Shown piece after piece: positions 1 to 10,732 of a stretch of DNA of 64,000 bases. Within the stretch, counting starts at the first letter, position 1. Every line of letters starts with the position of its first letter. The DNA comes from Bacteroidota bacterium. GTDB lineage: Bacteria; Bacteroidota; Bacteroidia; UBA4408. The stretch spans positions 1 to 64,000 of the forward strand of contig CAUJCU010000023.1 in the NCBI GenBank assembly GCA_963169745.1, written 5' to 3'. A program made the position numbers and the translations under genes. Below the pieces are notes generated by a model. It had not been told where the DNA came from, ran no database searches, and was given only the letters and a program-made list of their open reading frames with translations.

Positions 1-3000
1 ATCTCTAAAATACCGTTAACAGTGCTTAAATTTGAACCAAAATCAAGCCCTGAATGTAAAACCAATTTTACATTGCTGCCCGTAATTAGACTGCCGCCTA
101 ATGAACTGCTTACGGTTTTGTTGGCATTAATTTCAACACGAGCATTAGCTAAAGTGCTCATAATACTTCTAGGGCCTGTTGCTACCAAAATATTACCTCC
201 AGCGTTGTTAAGATTTAGAGTGTTTCCATTTAGATCCAGTGAGCTATTGTTTAATAACTGTAATACGTTCCCAACACTAGCGTTAATTGTAATATTTGTA
301 AGATCCGTATTATTTAACAGAACACTTCCTGAAGGTTTATCAAGTACAAGATAATCAAAAGCCTCAGTACCACCGCCCAAAACGGTTATTATTTGAGTAC
401 CTGATCTATTAAAGAAAATAGCTTTCCCATTTGGATTAAATATTCCAGTAAGTGCATCTCGTGTCCAGTCACCATAAACGTATAAATCACCTCCGCCCAT
501 ATTCAATGTAGCTTCTATCGATATAGTTCCTGCTAATCCACGATTCGTGCCCGGCATATTTAGCACCGTGGCATTTCTAACAATAACATTATTAGGAACT
601 CCTAAGCCTGCAGTACTACTATTGCCAGTCCATTCCACATTTACATTGTAACTGCCTCCGGTGTGATATATCAATGAAGAAGAAGCTCCATAAACAGGAG
701 TTGCACTAACAGAAGCTCCTGAATTTAACTGAAGAATACCATTAACCGTTAGACCGGTACTTAGCGTTGCAGCACCATTTAGCTCTGCACTATTTAATAC
801 AATATCATTTCCACCGGCAATAGTACCAGCACCTAAAAATTGAAGCCCCCCTGCACCTGTTATAGTTGTTGTTGAACCGCTGCTGTTTGTTAATATACCA
901 CCCGATCCAAACACTAAATAGCGTGTAGCATCAATATCAATACTACCACCAGAGTTAATGGTAACAGAACTTAAATTATTGGTATTACCACTTGTTATTT
1001 GAACGGCATGAGAAATACATACCGTTGATGAAATTGGAGGAATAACACCGCCAACCCAAGTACTTGTGTTGTGCCAGTCGCCCGATGCTACCGTATTTAC
1101 ACAGCCAATAATGCCATTAATATTGCCTAATACAAACAAACGGTTACTTAAATTTCCACTATAGTTTACACTTGATGATGATAAGTATGGCCCTCCACCT
1201 GACAATGTAGAGCTTCTTACTTGCCAACTAGCTCCATTCCAATCTCCTTGGAATACGCCATTTCCTCTGATAAAGCCACCTGCCTCAGAACTTAAAGGCC
1301 ATTGGAAGTTTGTTTCTAAATTGTTGCCGCCAGCAACTGACTCATTCAAATACCATTGTAAATTAACCATTTGATTGTCGTCATTTAAAGTTTGATCAAA
1401 AGCCGGAGCTGTTTTAACACGAACAGCAATATCATCTACTGTACCACTTTGATTTAAAGTAGCCGGGGCATAAATACTCGCGTTAGGGCCCACAGGGAAA
1501 AGTGTTGCTGTATTATTAAAGTTTCTGGAAAACGCTCCTGTTCCGTTGGTTACAATATAAGCAGAAGATGACCCTCCGGATAAAGGTGTATTTAGTCCAT
1601 TTAGCTTAAGATTATAATTTCCTAAAGTAATATTACCTGATGTTAAAGTAAGCTGGTTGTTAACCCCAACATGATAGGATGTTAAAGTTACACCAGAAGC
1701 ATTATTAATTATGAGGTATGAAAACGGAATCACTGTAGTGTTTGTTCCTCCAATGGTTTGTGGTGTGCTTCCATTAAAGGTTACTGCTCTTGAGTTAGGA
1801 TAAAAGTTTGTTCCAGTACCATTATTATTCCAATTTCCGGCAATAAATATGTCTCCCCCTACAGCTCCTGACTCTGACAAACTTCCGGCAAGGTTCAAAT
1901 CTCCACCTATTGAGAGTGCTGTGGTCATATTATTACCACCATAATCCATATAGAGTGCTGCCGTATTTAAAATAGTTAAGTTTCCTCCGCAGGTAAAGGG
2001 AACAGCAGCATTGGCTCCCAATGCGGATGGGTCTAAAACTGTGGTATTATAAAGTTGTACATGATGTGGGTACCCTTTTCCGGAAGAGGTGCTCCATTCT
2101 TTTCCGCGACCGTAGTTACCTGCAATATTGTATCTTAAACTAGAACCTGTAGCATAAGCAGAAGGATTGGTGTCAACCCAACCGCCACTGTTAATCAGGA
2201 GTATTCCGGCATTTTGTATAGTAACGGTACCCGTTCCAAAATTAACACCTCCGGCAATGTTTACATTATATGGATTTGAGGTGCCACTCCAGGTTCCTGA
2301 GCCCGGGAAATTAACAGTGCCGGCAGGTGCACCTGTTTCAAAATCACCTCCAGTTGCAGCAATATTGCCTCCGGTACTAATGTTAATTGTTTGTCCTGTT
2401 CCTGCGGCAAACAAACCACTTATTAAATTTAATGTTGGTGTTGTGGTGTTATTGGTAGTTAGTGTTACTGTGTTGTTACCACTGGTTCCGGTGTTAGCAA
2501 TATTAATAACGCCTGTTGTTGTTAAAGTGTTCGGCAAGCCATTACCGGTTATTTGATTTACAGTACCGGTATAAGTATATGATGCTGTTCCTGGAAATAC
2601 ACGAGTGCTACCTCCGTTTTGAACATTTCCGCTTAAACCGCTAGCGGCAATACCATTGGCATGTCCCATTTTAATTTTAGCCGTTGCATTCATAGTAAAA
2701 TTTGTGCTTGTACCACTAAGTGTAAATGCCTGCATATCAAAAGTTGCCCCATTACCAACATAAAAATTATGTGCAGATGAACCTAAATTAATATTTGACA
2801 ATAATTTTACAGTATTCGTTGTTACGCCATCACCCATATTCCAAGTAATAGCTCCTGTCCCTTGTGTACCGCCCTGTGTCCAGGTTTGTGTACCACCGCC
2901 ACTCTTAATAAAATTAACAATATGGGTTCCTCCATTGGTTCTTTTCATAGTTCCGTTCATTACCACATCACCTTTAAAATTAACAGTGGTATTACTCGAG

Positions 3001-6000
3001 CCCCCTTCATTCATTTCAAAAGTTCCATCATTTTGAGTAAAGTTTCCGTTAAAGTTCCAGGTATGTGTTGAAGCACCCGATTTAGTAATTTTAGAAGCAC
3101 TATTGCTTATTGTAGTGTTTCCGGCAACATTTACGGTAGCAGTGCTCGAACCAGCACTATTCCCATCTAAAATACCATTATTTATAATTAAGTCTCCGGC
3201 AACGCTTAAAGTATAACTATTTCCGGCTCCTAATCTAAATCCATAGCCTGAACCTGCTCCGGTAGTAACTGTTAAATTTCCATTTACAGTTTGTAAATTT
3301 CCTGAGCAATTAACACTATTACCTAAAGTACTATTAACTGTAAAATGATGGAAGTTTTGATTCAAACCCGATGGTGCATTAAATGTTGTTCCTGTAATAA
3401 GACAAGTACTTCCGCTATTCCATGTGCATGGGGGAACTATTCCGGCATTACGAGCATGTTCATAGGTGCCTGTTGCTGCTATAGTAATTGTCCCATTATT
3501 TACAACATCAGGGCTTCCTGATCCGCTTTGCTTTAATAGGCCTTCAACACTAAGGGAGGCACCTGTATTTATAACTAATGCATTGTTTGATGATGAAGTA
3601 AACTGAAGTGTTCCACCAGAATTAACCAACACATCAGGGCTTGCTGAGCCATTTGCAATGGTAAAACTATTATTACTTGTGCTCATGACGCCACCCGACT
3701 GGATAATCAAATCATCTACAATAATTGTACTAGCAGTAGTAATGGTATGTCCGTTTCTTATCGTAATTCCCAAGCTGTTATTATTATTTGGTGGCGCTGC
3801 AGGAGTTGTGCCTGCCGGACTAATAAACAAAGGGTCTGAGGACACCTCCCAGGAAGTTAATGTTTGCCAAGTGCCACTAGCTACCGTTTGGTAATAAACC
3901 GGAACGTCTATTCGTCCTGTAATATCATAAGTACCATTTGTAGGCATAAAAGTGCCAGAAACTCCAGAGGTAATAGTTAAAACTCCAGAACTGGCAGATG
4001 AAGTGCCAATTTGCGTCCAATAAGCTCCTGTACTATTATAAGCATTCGCTTTTAAAGAAGACTCTGGGCCTACAACAATATCAGATGCAAAATAGTCGAA
4101 AGTTAAACCCGATAAAGTATAAGTACTATTAAAGCCCGTTACTGTACATGGCCAGTACCTGCTCAAATAACTAATAGCCGGAGTCATATTGGGCTGAACC
4201 CCATCAACAACTCTAAAAGCTACAGTTCCATTAATTCCAGCAGATGCAATTGATGTTACGGTAACTGGCGTATATTCAGTTGTTCCTGTGTTTTCACCTA
4301 TAGGCCATGTAAACGGCAACCCAGTTCCACCCGATAGCACTGCTCTGCTTAAACTTCCGGTACCGTTCGTTACAAACATTTTTGAAACTCCAAAGCCTGT
4401 TCCTGTTAAAGCTCCTACCGATGATGGAATAAAGATGTCAAAATTTCCTAGAAATACGAGTCCGTTATTTGTAAAGTTAAACGCATTCAAATTAATTGAT
4501 TTGTCTAAGGTAAGGCTTGTACTTCCAATCCAAGTAAGCGTATATTGATTGCTGATCGTAATTCCAGTAAAGGCACTAAATCCGGTATTAACAGCTGTTC
4601 CTGTAAATTCAAAAGTAGCCCCACTTGCAAAAGATGGAGTTGTAGTATAGCCTGAAACAGTACCGCTAACACCGCTTGCGGATGCTGTTTTTAAAGTTCC
4701 GGTTGCATTTAAAGCAAAGGTATTGTTAGCATGAGCAGCCTGAACCTGATAAGAGCCGCAGTCGAGCACTCCGGCAATATTTATAGGATTGGCATTTGCA
4801 CTGTTTGCAGCCACTAAATTACTGGCTAATTGCAAGGTACTTCCACTCGTAAGCGTAATTCCTCCTCCGGTCATAGCTGCCCCAGAATAAGAATAGGTTT
4901 GTGTTCCAGTACCATTAAAATTAATAATAGCAGTAGGACTATAAGACCCTGAGAGCGCTATTGTTCCGGCCCCAGATTTGGTTAGGTTTCCTTTAATATT
5001 TAGTGTATTATTGGCGTTAGCAGATCCGGAACCTAAATTAACAGCCCCGGCCACTGTGCTGGTTACGTTTAAGTTTCCATTAACAGTAAGATTCCCATAA
5101 GCCGAATTTCCGGCTGCATCAAAGTTTAGCGATCCCGTACCACTTAAGGTTAAATCTCCGGTAGTCATTGATGAAACGACTCCTGAACCTGTTGCAGATG
5201 CAACCATTACTAGCGAACCATTACTGATTGAGGTGTTCCCTGAAATATTGAAAGTTGCATTACCGGTACTGTTGGCTAAATGTATTATTCCTCCATTATT
5301 CACAACCATATTACCATCTATATTCCAAGTTACAGCCGACCCGCTAGCGTTACCAATTAGTTTTCCTGACCCTGTCAAATTGAGATTTCCTGTTAATCCC
5401 ATATTAAATGCAGAGGCTAATTGCCATGTTGTGCTGGCCCCACCGGTAAGTTCCAGGTTGTTATAGTTTCTTGCCGCCACATTAGTAGTAAAGTTGGTTA
5501 AATTCCAAGTGGTTGCACTCACATCTGAATACCTTACGGTACTTCCGGTAATAGTATGCGTACCTGTACCCGGTGAAAAGCCCTGAGCAATATCAATTGT
5601 TCCTGAGCTAGCCCAAGTTCTGTTTCCGTTACCTGAATTATTAAGTTGTCCGTAATAAAAAGCCGGAATAGTTTGTGAAGATGCAGAAGTAAAGTCAAAT
5701 ATACTTGATGCGTTTACAACCGGAGTAAATACACTTAATGATGAGACATCAAAAACACCTCCAACAGTTATGGCTCCGGCAGGTAAAGTAATGTTTGCAG
5801 ATGCACGAGCATTACTAATAGATAAATTATTGTATGCCGTAGTGGTAATGGTTTGTGCTCCCGAACCATTATAATTGATGGTGCTTCCGGTAATTGTTGT
5901 TGGCGAACCAGGAGTATATACGCCACAAATTCCTATTGTACCGCTATTTGCCAAAACCCGTGCACCTCCGGCTAAATTCAAATTCCCATAATTATGTGCC

Positions 6001-9000
6001 GGAATATTTTGTGAAACTGACCCAGTAATATTAAGCGTACTGGTACAATTAAAAGTAGGAGCCGAGGCACTAGTATATATATAATTTCCAGTAACACTCA
6101 AGGTAGCCGTACTATTCATAGTAAAAGCTCCCCCATTTTGCACGGTAAAGTCTGTTACTGTTCTGTTATCGGTGGCCCCCATTATTAAAGGGTTAATATA
6201 ATTAGCTGCATCAATAATTACCACATCGGTTAAGTTAGGCACTCCGGCAGGAGTCCAGTTTGCAGCGGTTCCCCATAAATTATCTCCTGCACTACCGTCC
6301 CAATTATAGGTAGTAGAAGGAACAGCAAATCCATCATCTTTTCCGATGCCTAAAGTATAATTTGCACTAGCCGGAGCAAATGCCGATGAAGGATTTACCA
6401 CATAAGGTCCTGAGCCACTACTTGTAGCATTTACAGTATTCCAAGATGTTCCATTATGAATTCCTATTTTTAATTGAACTCCTGCGGCAAAATTACTTCC
6501 TTCTTCACCGGTGTTATATTGTAATCCTGAGGCAGTAGTTAGATTCCCTCCTCCTGCTGTTCCTTCAGTTACAGACCAGTATCTTTTTATGAGTTTGGTT
6601 TCGTCATAAGCTGCCGGGGTTGGGCTGGCTACCCAGTCAAGCACTTGAATGCCGTATGTATCTGAAGTACCACTATTATTTAATGTTATTGGATTATACG
6701 AAGATTGACCAATAGGGAAAGTAACATTGGAAGCTGCTACTGTTTGAATAAGTTTTCCTGTTGAGTTCGTTTTTACATATTGTGTTGCAGATGCTCCACT
6801 GATAGTAGCTCCGGAAGATAAGGTTAAGTTGCTGGCTCCTAAAGTTAGATTTCCGCTAGTAACAAATGTTAGCGCACCGGCAACTATGTTTGTGCTGTTT
6901 GTTAAAGTAACCCCCGAAGTGTTTGCTAAAGATAAATAAACAACGGTAGAAGGCATCCAATTACCCGTAACTTGAGCAGAAGTTCCACTAAAAGCAAAAT
7001 TAGCACTGGTTGCAGAATTTCTGGTTGTTGTTTGAATTGAACCACTTGCTGTAGGAGCTGTAACAAAACCATTCGGGTTAGCACTTATTAAGGTCCCTCC
7101 ATTGTTTAAAGTTAAAACGTTGCCGCTTAAAACATAAGTTGAAAAATCAATTCCTGATCCTGAGGCATTGGTAAATGTAGCTCCTGAACCAATGTTCAAA
7201 TTAGTTGTTAAGGTTGGAAGTGAATATGTTGGGCCTGTTATTCCGGCTCTAAAAGTAAATGTACCTGTCATAGTACCTCCACTTTGCGTTATGTTTTGTA
7301 CCGCATAAGCCAAAGGAACTCCAACTTTTGAGAAATTCCAAGAAGCAGCACCAGTTCCCGTTCTTGTAAATGAACCCAATGACTGACTAAAATCACCGGT
7401 ATGATTTATGGTACTAGTACCTGCAGCCGAATTAAAGTTAAAAGAACCCCCGGTTTGTTCAAACTTTCCAGTAAGATTAAGAGTTAAATTACCGGCCCCG
7501 GTTGAGCCTACTAAATTACCCCCTGATATTTTTAAATCGCGATTGATAGTAACTGTTGCTGAAGTTCCAGCTATTAAACCTAAGTTATAGGAGTTACTAT
7601 TATTCATTAAGAAATCGCGGCAACTAAAAGAGCTTGTTAAGCTTAAATTAGCCCCACTAGATTGGGTAGCAGCGTTATATTTAAAGTCTGAAAAAGTTTG
7701 ACCTAATCCTCCCGGACCGTTTGTAGTAGTTCCGGTTATATGGCAAACAGAACCTGCGCTCCAGGTACAAGATCCTACGGTACCCCCATTCATTGCATGT
7801 TCGTATGTTCCGGTAGAGGCTATAGTCATTGTGCCTGTATTGGTAATTGTTGCCCCACTATTTTTAAATGTTCCGTTAACAGTACCTAAAGCACCGCTAA
7901 CAAGGGTAAAAGTGCCTGCAGTTTGATTGAACGTACTGCCTGAATTTACTGAAAAACTACTCATTCCGCTTGTTCCGGTATTTACGCTTACACCGCAACT
8001 CACCGCAGCACTAGTATTGGTTATATACAAGTAAGGGAAAAAATTAGTAGCTCCTGACCCGTTTAGTGTTCCTGAAATAGTTTGAGCTGCAGTTCCATTA
8101 AAAAATACGGCTCTAGAGCTATGGGTAAATGTACCGTTGTTGGTAAAATTACCGGCAACATATAAATCTCCGCCCGATGAGCTTGAAAGCGTTAAACCTG
8201 ACCCAGCAGCAGTAGTTATATCGCCACGTACTGCACGGTACTGTGAAGAGGAACCAAAGCTAAGAGTTGTGTTATTTCCATTTCCAATTAAAACATGATA
8301 AGGAACACCGTTCCCGCTCATGGCATTACTGGTCCATTCTATTCCAGCAGTGTAAGTAGAACCCGAATTATAAACGAGCGTAGATCCACTTCCGTAGTTC
8401 GGGACATTAGTATCTACATAACCATTAGGATTTATTTGCAGGTTTCCGTTAATTGTTGTTCCACTTCCTGTAAAATTAACACCTCCGGCAATGGCAACAG
8501 TACAATTAGACCCAAAAGTTCGAGTGCCTGAACCGTCAATTAAGCCTTTCCCTAAAAAGGCTAAAGTTCCCGATAAGGCACTCCCGTTAACAGGTGTGGT
8601 GGCTGTACTGTTAATAGTGAGCTGTCCGGCAGTGCCGCCAACTCCTCTTCCTCCGGTATTTAATTTATTGGTCCCTAAACTAACACTTGACGTGTTGCTC
8701 AGTATTAATGTACCCGTATATGAGGCATTAGCAACCGAAACTGTACCAACTGCAGAGCTACTCAGGGTAATATCTCCATAATCATCGGCAATATTTCCGT
8801 TGCTACTCAAAGTTAAATCACTTATAGCTGTACCTCCACCGCTTGCACTGCTTGTATTTTGAGAGCGATAGGTGGTGGGGTTTATACCTGATTTATATAC
8901 CGGAAAGCTTCCAAAATAACCTGTAATTACAGGTGTTCCTGATGAGGTTACATCAGTACCCGGGGCACTGGAAAAAATACCGCCATTATATCCCATCCAT

Positions 9001-10148
9001 ACAGAAACATAAACAGAAGCCGGATTGCCAATATCTTTTAATGCAATTTTAACTTCGCGAGCTGTAGTGCTTGTTGTTGCGCTTGGCGTAACTCCGGTAC
9101 TAGACCATCCACTATTGTATAGGTACAATGGATCGGTATAGCTTTGCTCGACATAAGAAGTATAATCGGCTCTAAAGGGTAAAGTTGGTGTTACGCTGTT
9201 ATAATTTCGGCCGGCTGTGCTCCCATTACCCGCAGTAGTTGGATTACTTCTTGGATCGGTATCAATGTAAATAGCAAAATTATCGCTTGAGCCAAAAGTA
9301 CCTGATGTTCGGAAAGCCCCGAAATACAAATAATCTTCATCAAAAGTAATATAGTAATCTGTATTATTTGCTGCTGCTGAAAATTTTTCAGATGACGCAA
9401 AATCACTTGAAGAAGCCGTAAAATTTACCGTATGAAAGCTTGCTGTTGGAGCAAAGGTAGCTGTTACACTAAAATTATCAATACCAATTCCCTGAGAATT
9501 AGAGCCGGTAGTATTGAGATTCCAGCGTAAGTAAAAATCGCTATTCGTAGTTATTGATAAACTACTAATGGTAATTCCCGTTTTATTAATTACTCCGCAG
9601 TTGCTACTTGAGGGCGTTCCGCTGGGAGAAAAGCTATAGCTGCTGCTTCCCGTTGGAAGGCTGGCTGCTGCAATATCTCCGGCAGACACAGAAACCCAAG
9701 TACTCCCATCTAATGAATAGTAAAAGGCTACAGAGGCACTAGCTGAATTTATACGATAGCGCTCCAAGTCATAATCAATAGTAAGACCTGTAAGGGTTTG
9801 AGAGTTGGTGTTTCTAAAATAGGCCATAACACTACTAGGGCTGGCAAAACTCCCGGAAGACATTACCCCCAAAGCTCTTTCAGATCCAGAGGTTCCCCAG
9901 TTGTAAAAGCCTCCAGTATTTGGAGATCCGGAAGAAGCCTGGATATTTAAAGAGGCGGTTCCTGTTCCCCATGTAGGAGATGCACTTCTCTCCATTATCC
10001 AATTTGAAGGAGTTATGAGTCCCGCTCCCATTCCGTCAAAATTTTGGGTAACAGCACTACTGTTGGGAATAGACGTTTGTGCAGCGACAATTCCTGAAAA
10101 CAGTGTTAAAAAACCGATTGTAATAGTTTTAAAGTACATTTTTTTCAT
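1..10148 (-). CDS. Giant secreted repeat protein (adhesin-like, probable T9SS cargo), 3' end outside window
   Basis: One reading frame runs from an ATG at 10148 to the window edge, giving 3,382 codons. I translated both ends and checked the frame near 1000, 3900, 5040 and 6900; no stop was seen. It opens with a signal peptide (MKKMYF...SGIVAAQ, about residues 1-24). Residues about 265-410 resemble a DOMON/CBM9-like domain (DYYITFDEDYLYFGAF). The rest is Gly/Ser/Thr/Asn-rich, with short repeats such as GNLTVNGNLNV typical of parallel beta-helix surface proteins. Modules recur: YVxTNGTG...FPIGxxxYxPVTL three times, YGxGSSLxYN...EWT three times, GTYEHxxNxG twice, and one NWDG...WxxAANWxPxGVP module near residue 1280. 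The family is common in Bacteroidota and usually ends in a T9SS sorting domain, which would lie outside the window. Function is not known; adhesion or gliding is inference. Confidence 0.93.
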   Translation of the reverse strand, partial: MKKMYFKTITIGFLTLFSGIVAAQTSIPNSSAVTQNFDGMGAGLITPSNWIMERSASPTWGTGTASLNIQASSGSPNTGGFYNWGTSGSERALGVMSSGSFASPSSVMAYFRNTNSQTLTGLTIDYDLERYRINSASASVAFYYSLDGSTWVSVSAGDIAAASLPTGSSSYSFSPSGTPSSSNCGVINKTGITISSLSITTNSDFYLRWNLNTTGSNSQGIGIDNFSVTATFAPTASFHTVNFTASSSDFASSEKFSAAANNTDYYITFDEDYLYFGAFRTSGTFGSSDNFAIYIDTDPRSNPTTAGNGSTAGRNYNSVTPTLPFRADYTSYVEQSYTDPLYLYNSGWSSTGVTPSATTSTTAREVKIALKDIGNPASVYVSVWMGYNGGIFSSAPGTDVTSSGTPVITGYFGSFPVYKSGINPTTYRSQNTSSASGGGTAISDLTLSSNGNIADDYGDITLSSSAVGTVSVANASYTGTLILSNTSSVSLGTNKLNTGGRGVGGTAGQLTINSTATTPVNGSALSGTLAFLGKGLIDGSGTRTFGSNCTVAIAGGVNFTGSGTTINGNLQINPNGYVDTNVPNYGSGSTLVYNSGSTYTAGIEWTSNAMSGNGVPYHVLIGNGNNTTLSFGSSSQYRAVRGDITTAAGSGLTLSSSSGGDLYVAGNFTNNGTFTHSSRAVFFNGTAAQTISGTLNGSGATNFFPYLYITNTSAAVSCGVSVNTGTSGMSSFSVNSGSTFNQTAGTFTLVSGALGTVNGTFKNSGATITNTGTMTIASTGTYEHAMNGGTVGSCTWSAGSVCHITGTTTNGPGGLGQTFSDFKYNAATQSSGANLSLTSSFSCRDFLMNNSNSYNLGLIAGTSATVTINRDLKISGGNLVGSTGAGNLTLNLTGKFEQTGGSFNFNSAAGTSTINHTGDFSQSLGSFTRTGTGAASWNFSKVGVPLAYAVQNITQSGGTMTGTFTFRAGITGPTYSLPTLTTNLNIGSGATFTNASGSGIDFSTYVLSGNVLTLNNGGTLISANPNGFVTAPTASGSIQTTTRNSATSANFAFSGTSAQVTGNWMPSTVVYLSLANTSGVTLTNSTNIVAGALTFVTSGNLTLGASNLTLSSGATISGASATQYVKTNSTGKLIQTVAASNVTFPIGQSSYNPITLNNSGTSDTYGIQVLDWVASPTPAAYDETKLIKRYWSVTEGTAGGGNLTTASGLQYNTGEEGSNFAAGVQLKIGIHNGTSWNTVNATSSGSGPYVVNPSSAFAPASANYTLGIGKDDGFAVPSTTYNWDGSAGDNLWGTAANWTPAGVPNLTDVVIIDAANYINPLIMGATDNRTVTDFTVQNGGAFTMNSTATLSVTGNYIYTSASAPTFNCTSTLNITGSVSQNIPAHNYGNLNLAGGARVLANSGTIGICGVYTPGSPTTITGSTINYNGSGAQTITTTAYNNLSISNARASANITLPAGAITVGGVFDVSSLSVFTPVVNASSIFDFTSASSQTIPAFYYGQLNNSGNGNRTWASSGTIDIAQGFSPGTGTHTITGSTVRYSDVSATTWNLTNFTTNVAARNYNNLELTGGASTTWQLASAFNMGLTGNLNLTGSGKLIGNASGSAVTWNIDGNMVVNNGGIIHLANSTGNATFNISGNTSISNGSLVMVASATGSGVVSSMTTGDLTLSGTGSLNFDAAGNSAYGNLTVNGNLNVTSTVAGAVNLGSGSANANNTLNIKGNLTKSGAGTIALSGSYSPTAIINFNGTGTQTYSYSGAAMTGGGITLTSGSTLQLASNLVAANSANANPINIAGVLDCGSYQVQAAHANNTFALNATGTLKTASASGVSGTVSGYTTTPSFASGATFEFTGTAVNTGFSAFTGITISNQYTLTWIGSTSLTLDKSINLNAFNFTNNGLVFLGNFDIFIPSSVGALTGTGFGVSKMFVTNGTGSLSRAVLSGGTGLPFTWPIGENTGTTEYTPVTVTSIASAGINGTVAFRVVDGVQPNMTPAISYLSRYWPCTVTGFNSTYTLSGLTFDYFASDIVVGPESSLKANAYNSTGAYWTQIGTSSASSGVLTITSGVSGTFMPTNGTYDITGRIDVPVYYQTVASGTWQTLTSWEVSSDPLFISPAGTTPAAPPNNNNSLGITIRNGHTITTASTIIVDDLIIQSGGVMSTSNNSFTIANGSASPDVLVNSGGTLQFTSSSNNALVINTGASLSVEGLLKQSGSGSPDVVNNGTITIAATGTYEHARNAGIVPPCTWNSGSTCLITGTTFNAPSGLNQNFHHFTVNSTLGNSVNCSGNLQTVNGNLTVTTGAGSGYGFRLGAGNSYTLSVAGDLIINNGILDGNSAGSSTATVNVAGNTTISNSASKITKSGASTHTWNFNGNFTQNDGTFEMNEGGSSNTTVNFKGDVVMNGTMKRTNGGTHIVNFIKSGGGTQTWTQGGTQGTGAITWNMGDGVTTNTVKLLSNINLGSSAHNFYVGNGATFDMQAFTLSGTSTNFTMNATAKIKMGHANGIAASGLSGNVQNGGSTRVFPGTASYTYTGTVNQITGNGLPNTLTTTGVINIANTGTSGNNTVTLTTNNTTTPTLNLISGLFAAGTGQTINISTGGNIAATGGDFETGAPAGTVNFPGSGTWSGTSNPYNVNIAGGVNFGTGTVTIQNAGILLINSGGWVDTNPSAYATGSSLRYNIAGNYGRGKEWSTSSGKGYPHHVQLYNTTVLDPSALGANAAVPFTCGGNLTILNTAALYMDYGGNNMTTALSIGGDLNLAGSLSESGAVGGDIFIAGNWNNNGTGTNFYPNSRAVTFNGSTPQTIGGTNTTVIPFSYLIINNASGVTLTSYHVGVNNQLTLTSGNITLGNYNLKLNGLNTPLSGGSSSAYIVTNGTGAFSRNFNNTATLFPVGPNASIYAPATLNQSGTVDDIAVRVKTAPAFDQTLNDDNQMVNLQWYLNESVAGGNNLETNFQWPLSSEAGGFIRGNGVFQGDWNGASWQVRSSTLSGGGPYLSSSSVNYSGNLSNRLFVLGNINGIIGCVNTVASGDWHNTSTWVGGVIPPISSTVCISHAVQITSGNTNNLSSVTINSGGSIDIDATRYLVFGSGGILTNSSGSTTTITGAGGLQFLGAGTIAGGNDIVLNSAELNGAATLSTGLTVNGILQLNSGASVSATPVYGASSSLIYHTGGSYNVNVEWTGNSSTAGLGVPNNVIVRNATVLNMPGTNRGLAGTISIEATLNMGGGDLYVYGDWTRDALTGIFNPNGKAIFFNRSGTQIITVLGGGTEAFDYLVLDKPSGSVLLNNTDLTNITINASVGNVLQLLNNSSLDLNGNTLNLNNAGGNILVATGPRSIMSTLANARVEINANKTVSSSLGGSLITGSNVKLVLHSGLDFGSNLSTVNGILE

Positions 10149-10271
10149 AATTAGAAAAGAAAAAATAAAATATTGCAGTTGAATAGTTAAGACAACAATT
10201 TAAAGTAAAAATACAAATAATTATCTTATAAATAACAAGATTCAAAGAAAAATTTCAACTATTTTTGAAAG

Positions 10272-10279
10272 TAAATTTG
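10272..10279 (+). promoter_or_regulatory. -7 promoter box of dgkA
   Basis: TAAATTTG matches the Bacteroidota -7 consensus TAnnTTTG exactly and lies 36 nt before the dgkA ATG. I did not find a clear TTG -33 box at the usual spacing. The divergent giant gene starts 124 nt away on the other side. Confidence 0.6.
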
Positions 10280-10315
10280 CGCCCTAAACAATAGAGGATA
10301 ACTTTTAAAATACTT

Positions 10316-10693
10316 ATGACAATAAAAAGCTTTCAACATTATGCTTATACTCGAATAAAAAGTATAAAAAATGCCATAGCCGGGCTTTTTTACTTCATAA
10401 AAAATGAGCCTCATGGAGCTATTCATTTATTATCGGCACTTATAGTTGTTTGTGCCGGATGGTATTTTGCTATTACGGGTACTGAATGGATTTTGATAAT
10501 TTTTGCTATTGCCTTAGTTTGGGTTGCTGAGGTTTTTAATACGGCACTCGAAAAATTGGCTGATTGGGCAAAGCCGGAGTATGATAAAAAGATAAAAACG
10601 GTTAAAGACTTAGCAGCCGGTTCGGTACTTGTGGCAGCTATAGCCGCTTTAATTATTGGAATAATTATATTTTTTCCGAAATTAATAGACTAA
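10316..10693 (+). CDS. dgkA: Diacylglycerol kinase family protein (probable undecaprenol/diacylglycerol kinase)
   Basis: A small integral membrane lipid kinase of 125 aa, the usual length. It would phosphorylate diacylglycerol or undecaprenol in the inner membrane, recycling lipid carriers for cell wall and glycan synthesis. The family signature is visible: NEPHGAIHLL near residue 30, then EVFNTALEKLAD near residue 78, and VKDLAAGSVLVAA before the last membrane helix. Three hydrophobic helices fit the DgkA fold. Which lipid is used cannot be told from sequence; in Gram-positive relatives undecaprenol is the substrate. It stands alone between a -7 box and a strong terminator, so it is probably monocistronic. 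Confidence 0.93.
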   Translation: MTIKSFQHYAYTRIKSIKNAIAGLFYFIKNEPHGAIHLLSALIVVCAGWYFAITGTEWILIIFAIALVWVAEVFNTALEKLADWAKPEYDKKIKTVKDLAAGSVLVAAIAALIIGIIIFFPKLID

Positions 10694-10723
10694 AAAAAGC
10701 CCTTGTGTATCAAGGGCTTTTTT
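10693..10723 (+). terminator. Rho-independent terminator after dgkA
   Basis: AAAAAAGCCCTTG, loop TGTAT, then CAAGGGCTTTTTT directly at the dgkA stop codon. The stem ends in a T tract on the plus strand and an A tract on the other, so it may also stop minus-strand transcription leaving tRNA-Leu. Confidence 0.9.
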
Positions 10724-10732
10724 CTTATTGAG

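Noticed and set aside
595-8445. Repeated sequence blocks that might suggest a CRISPR array or mobile repeats
   Set aside because: The repeats are diverged in DNA, unevenly spaced and kept in frame as protein modules; there are no uniform spacers and no cas genes.
22-8781. A dozen plus-strand open frames rich in Pro, Val and Leu in the first 9 kb
   Set aside because: They are antisense shadows of the giant minus-strand repeat gene, whose frame is continuous and has sensible protein composition and a signal peptide.
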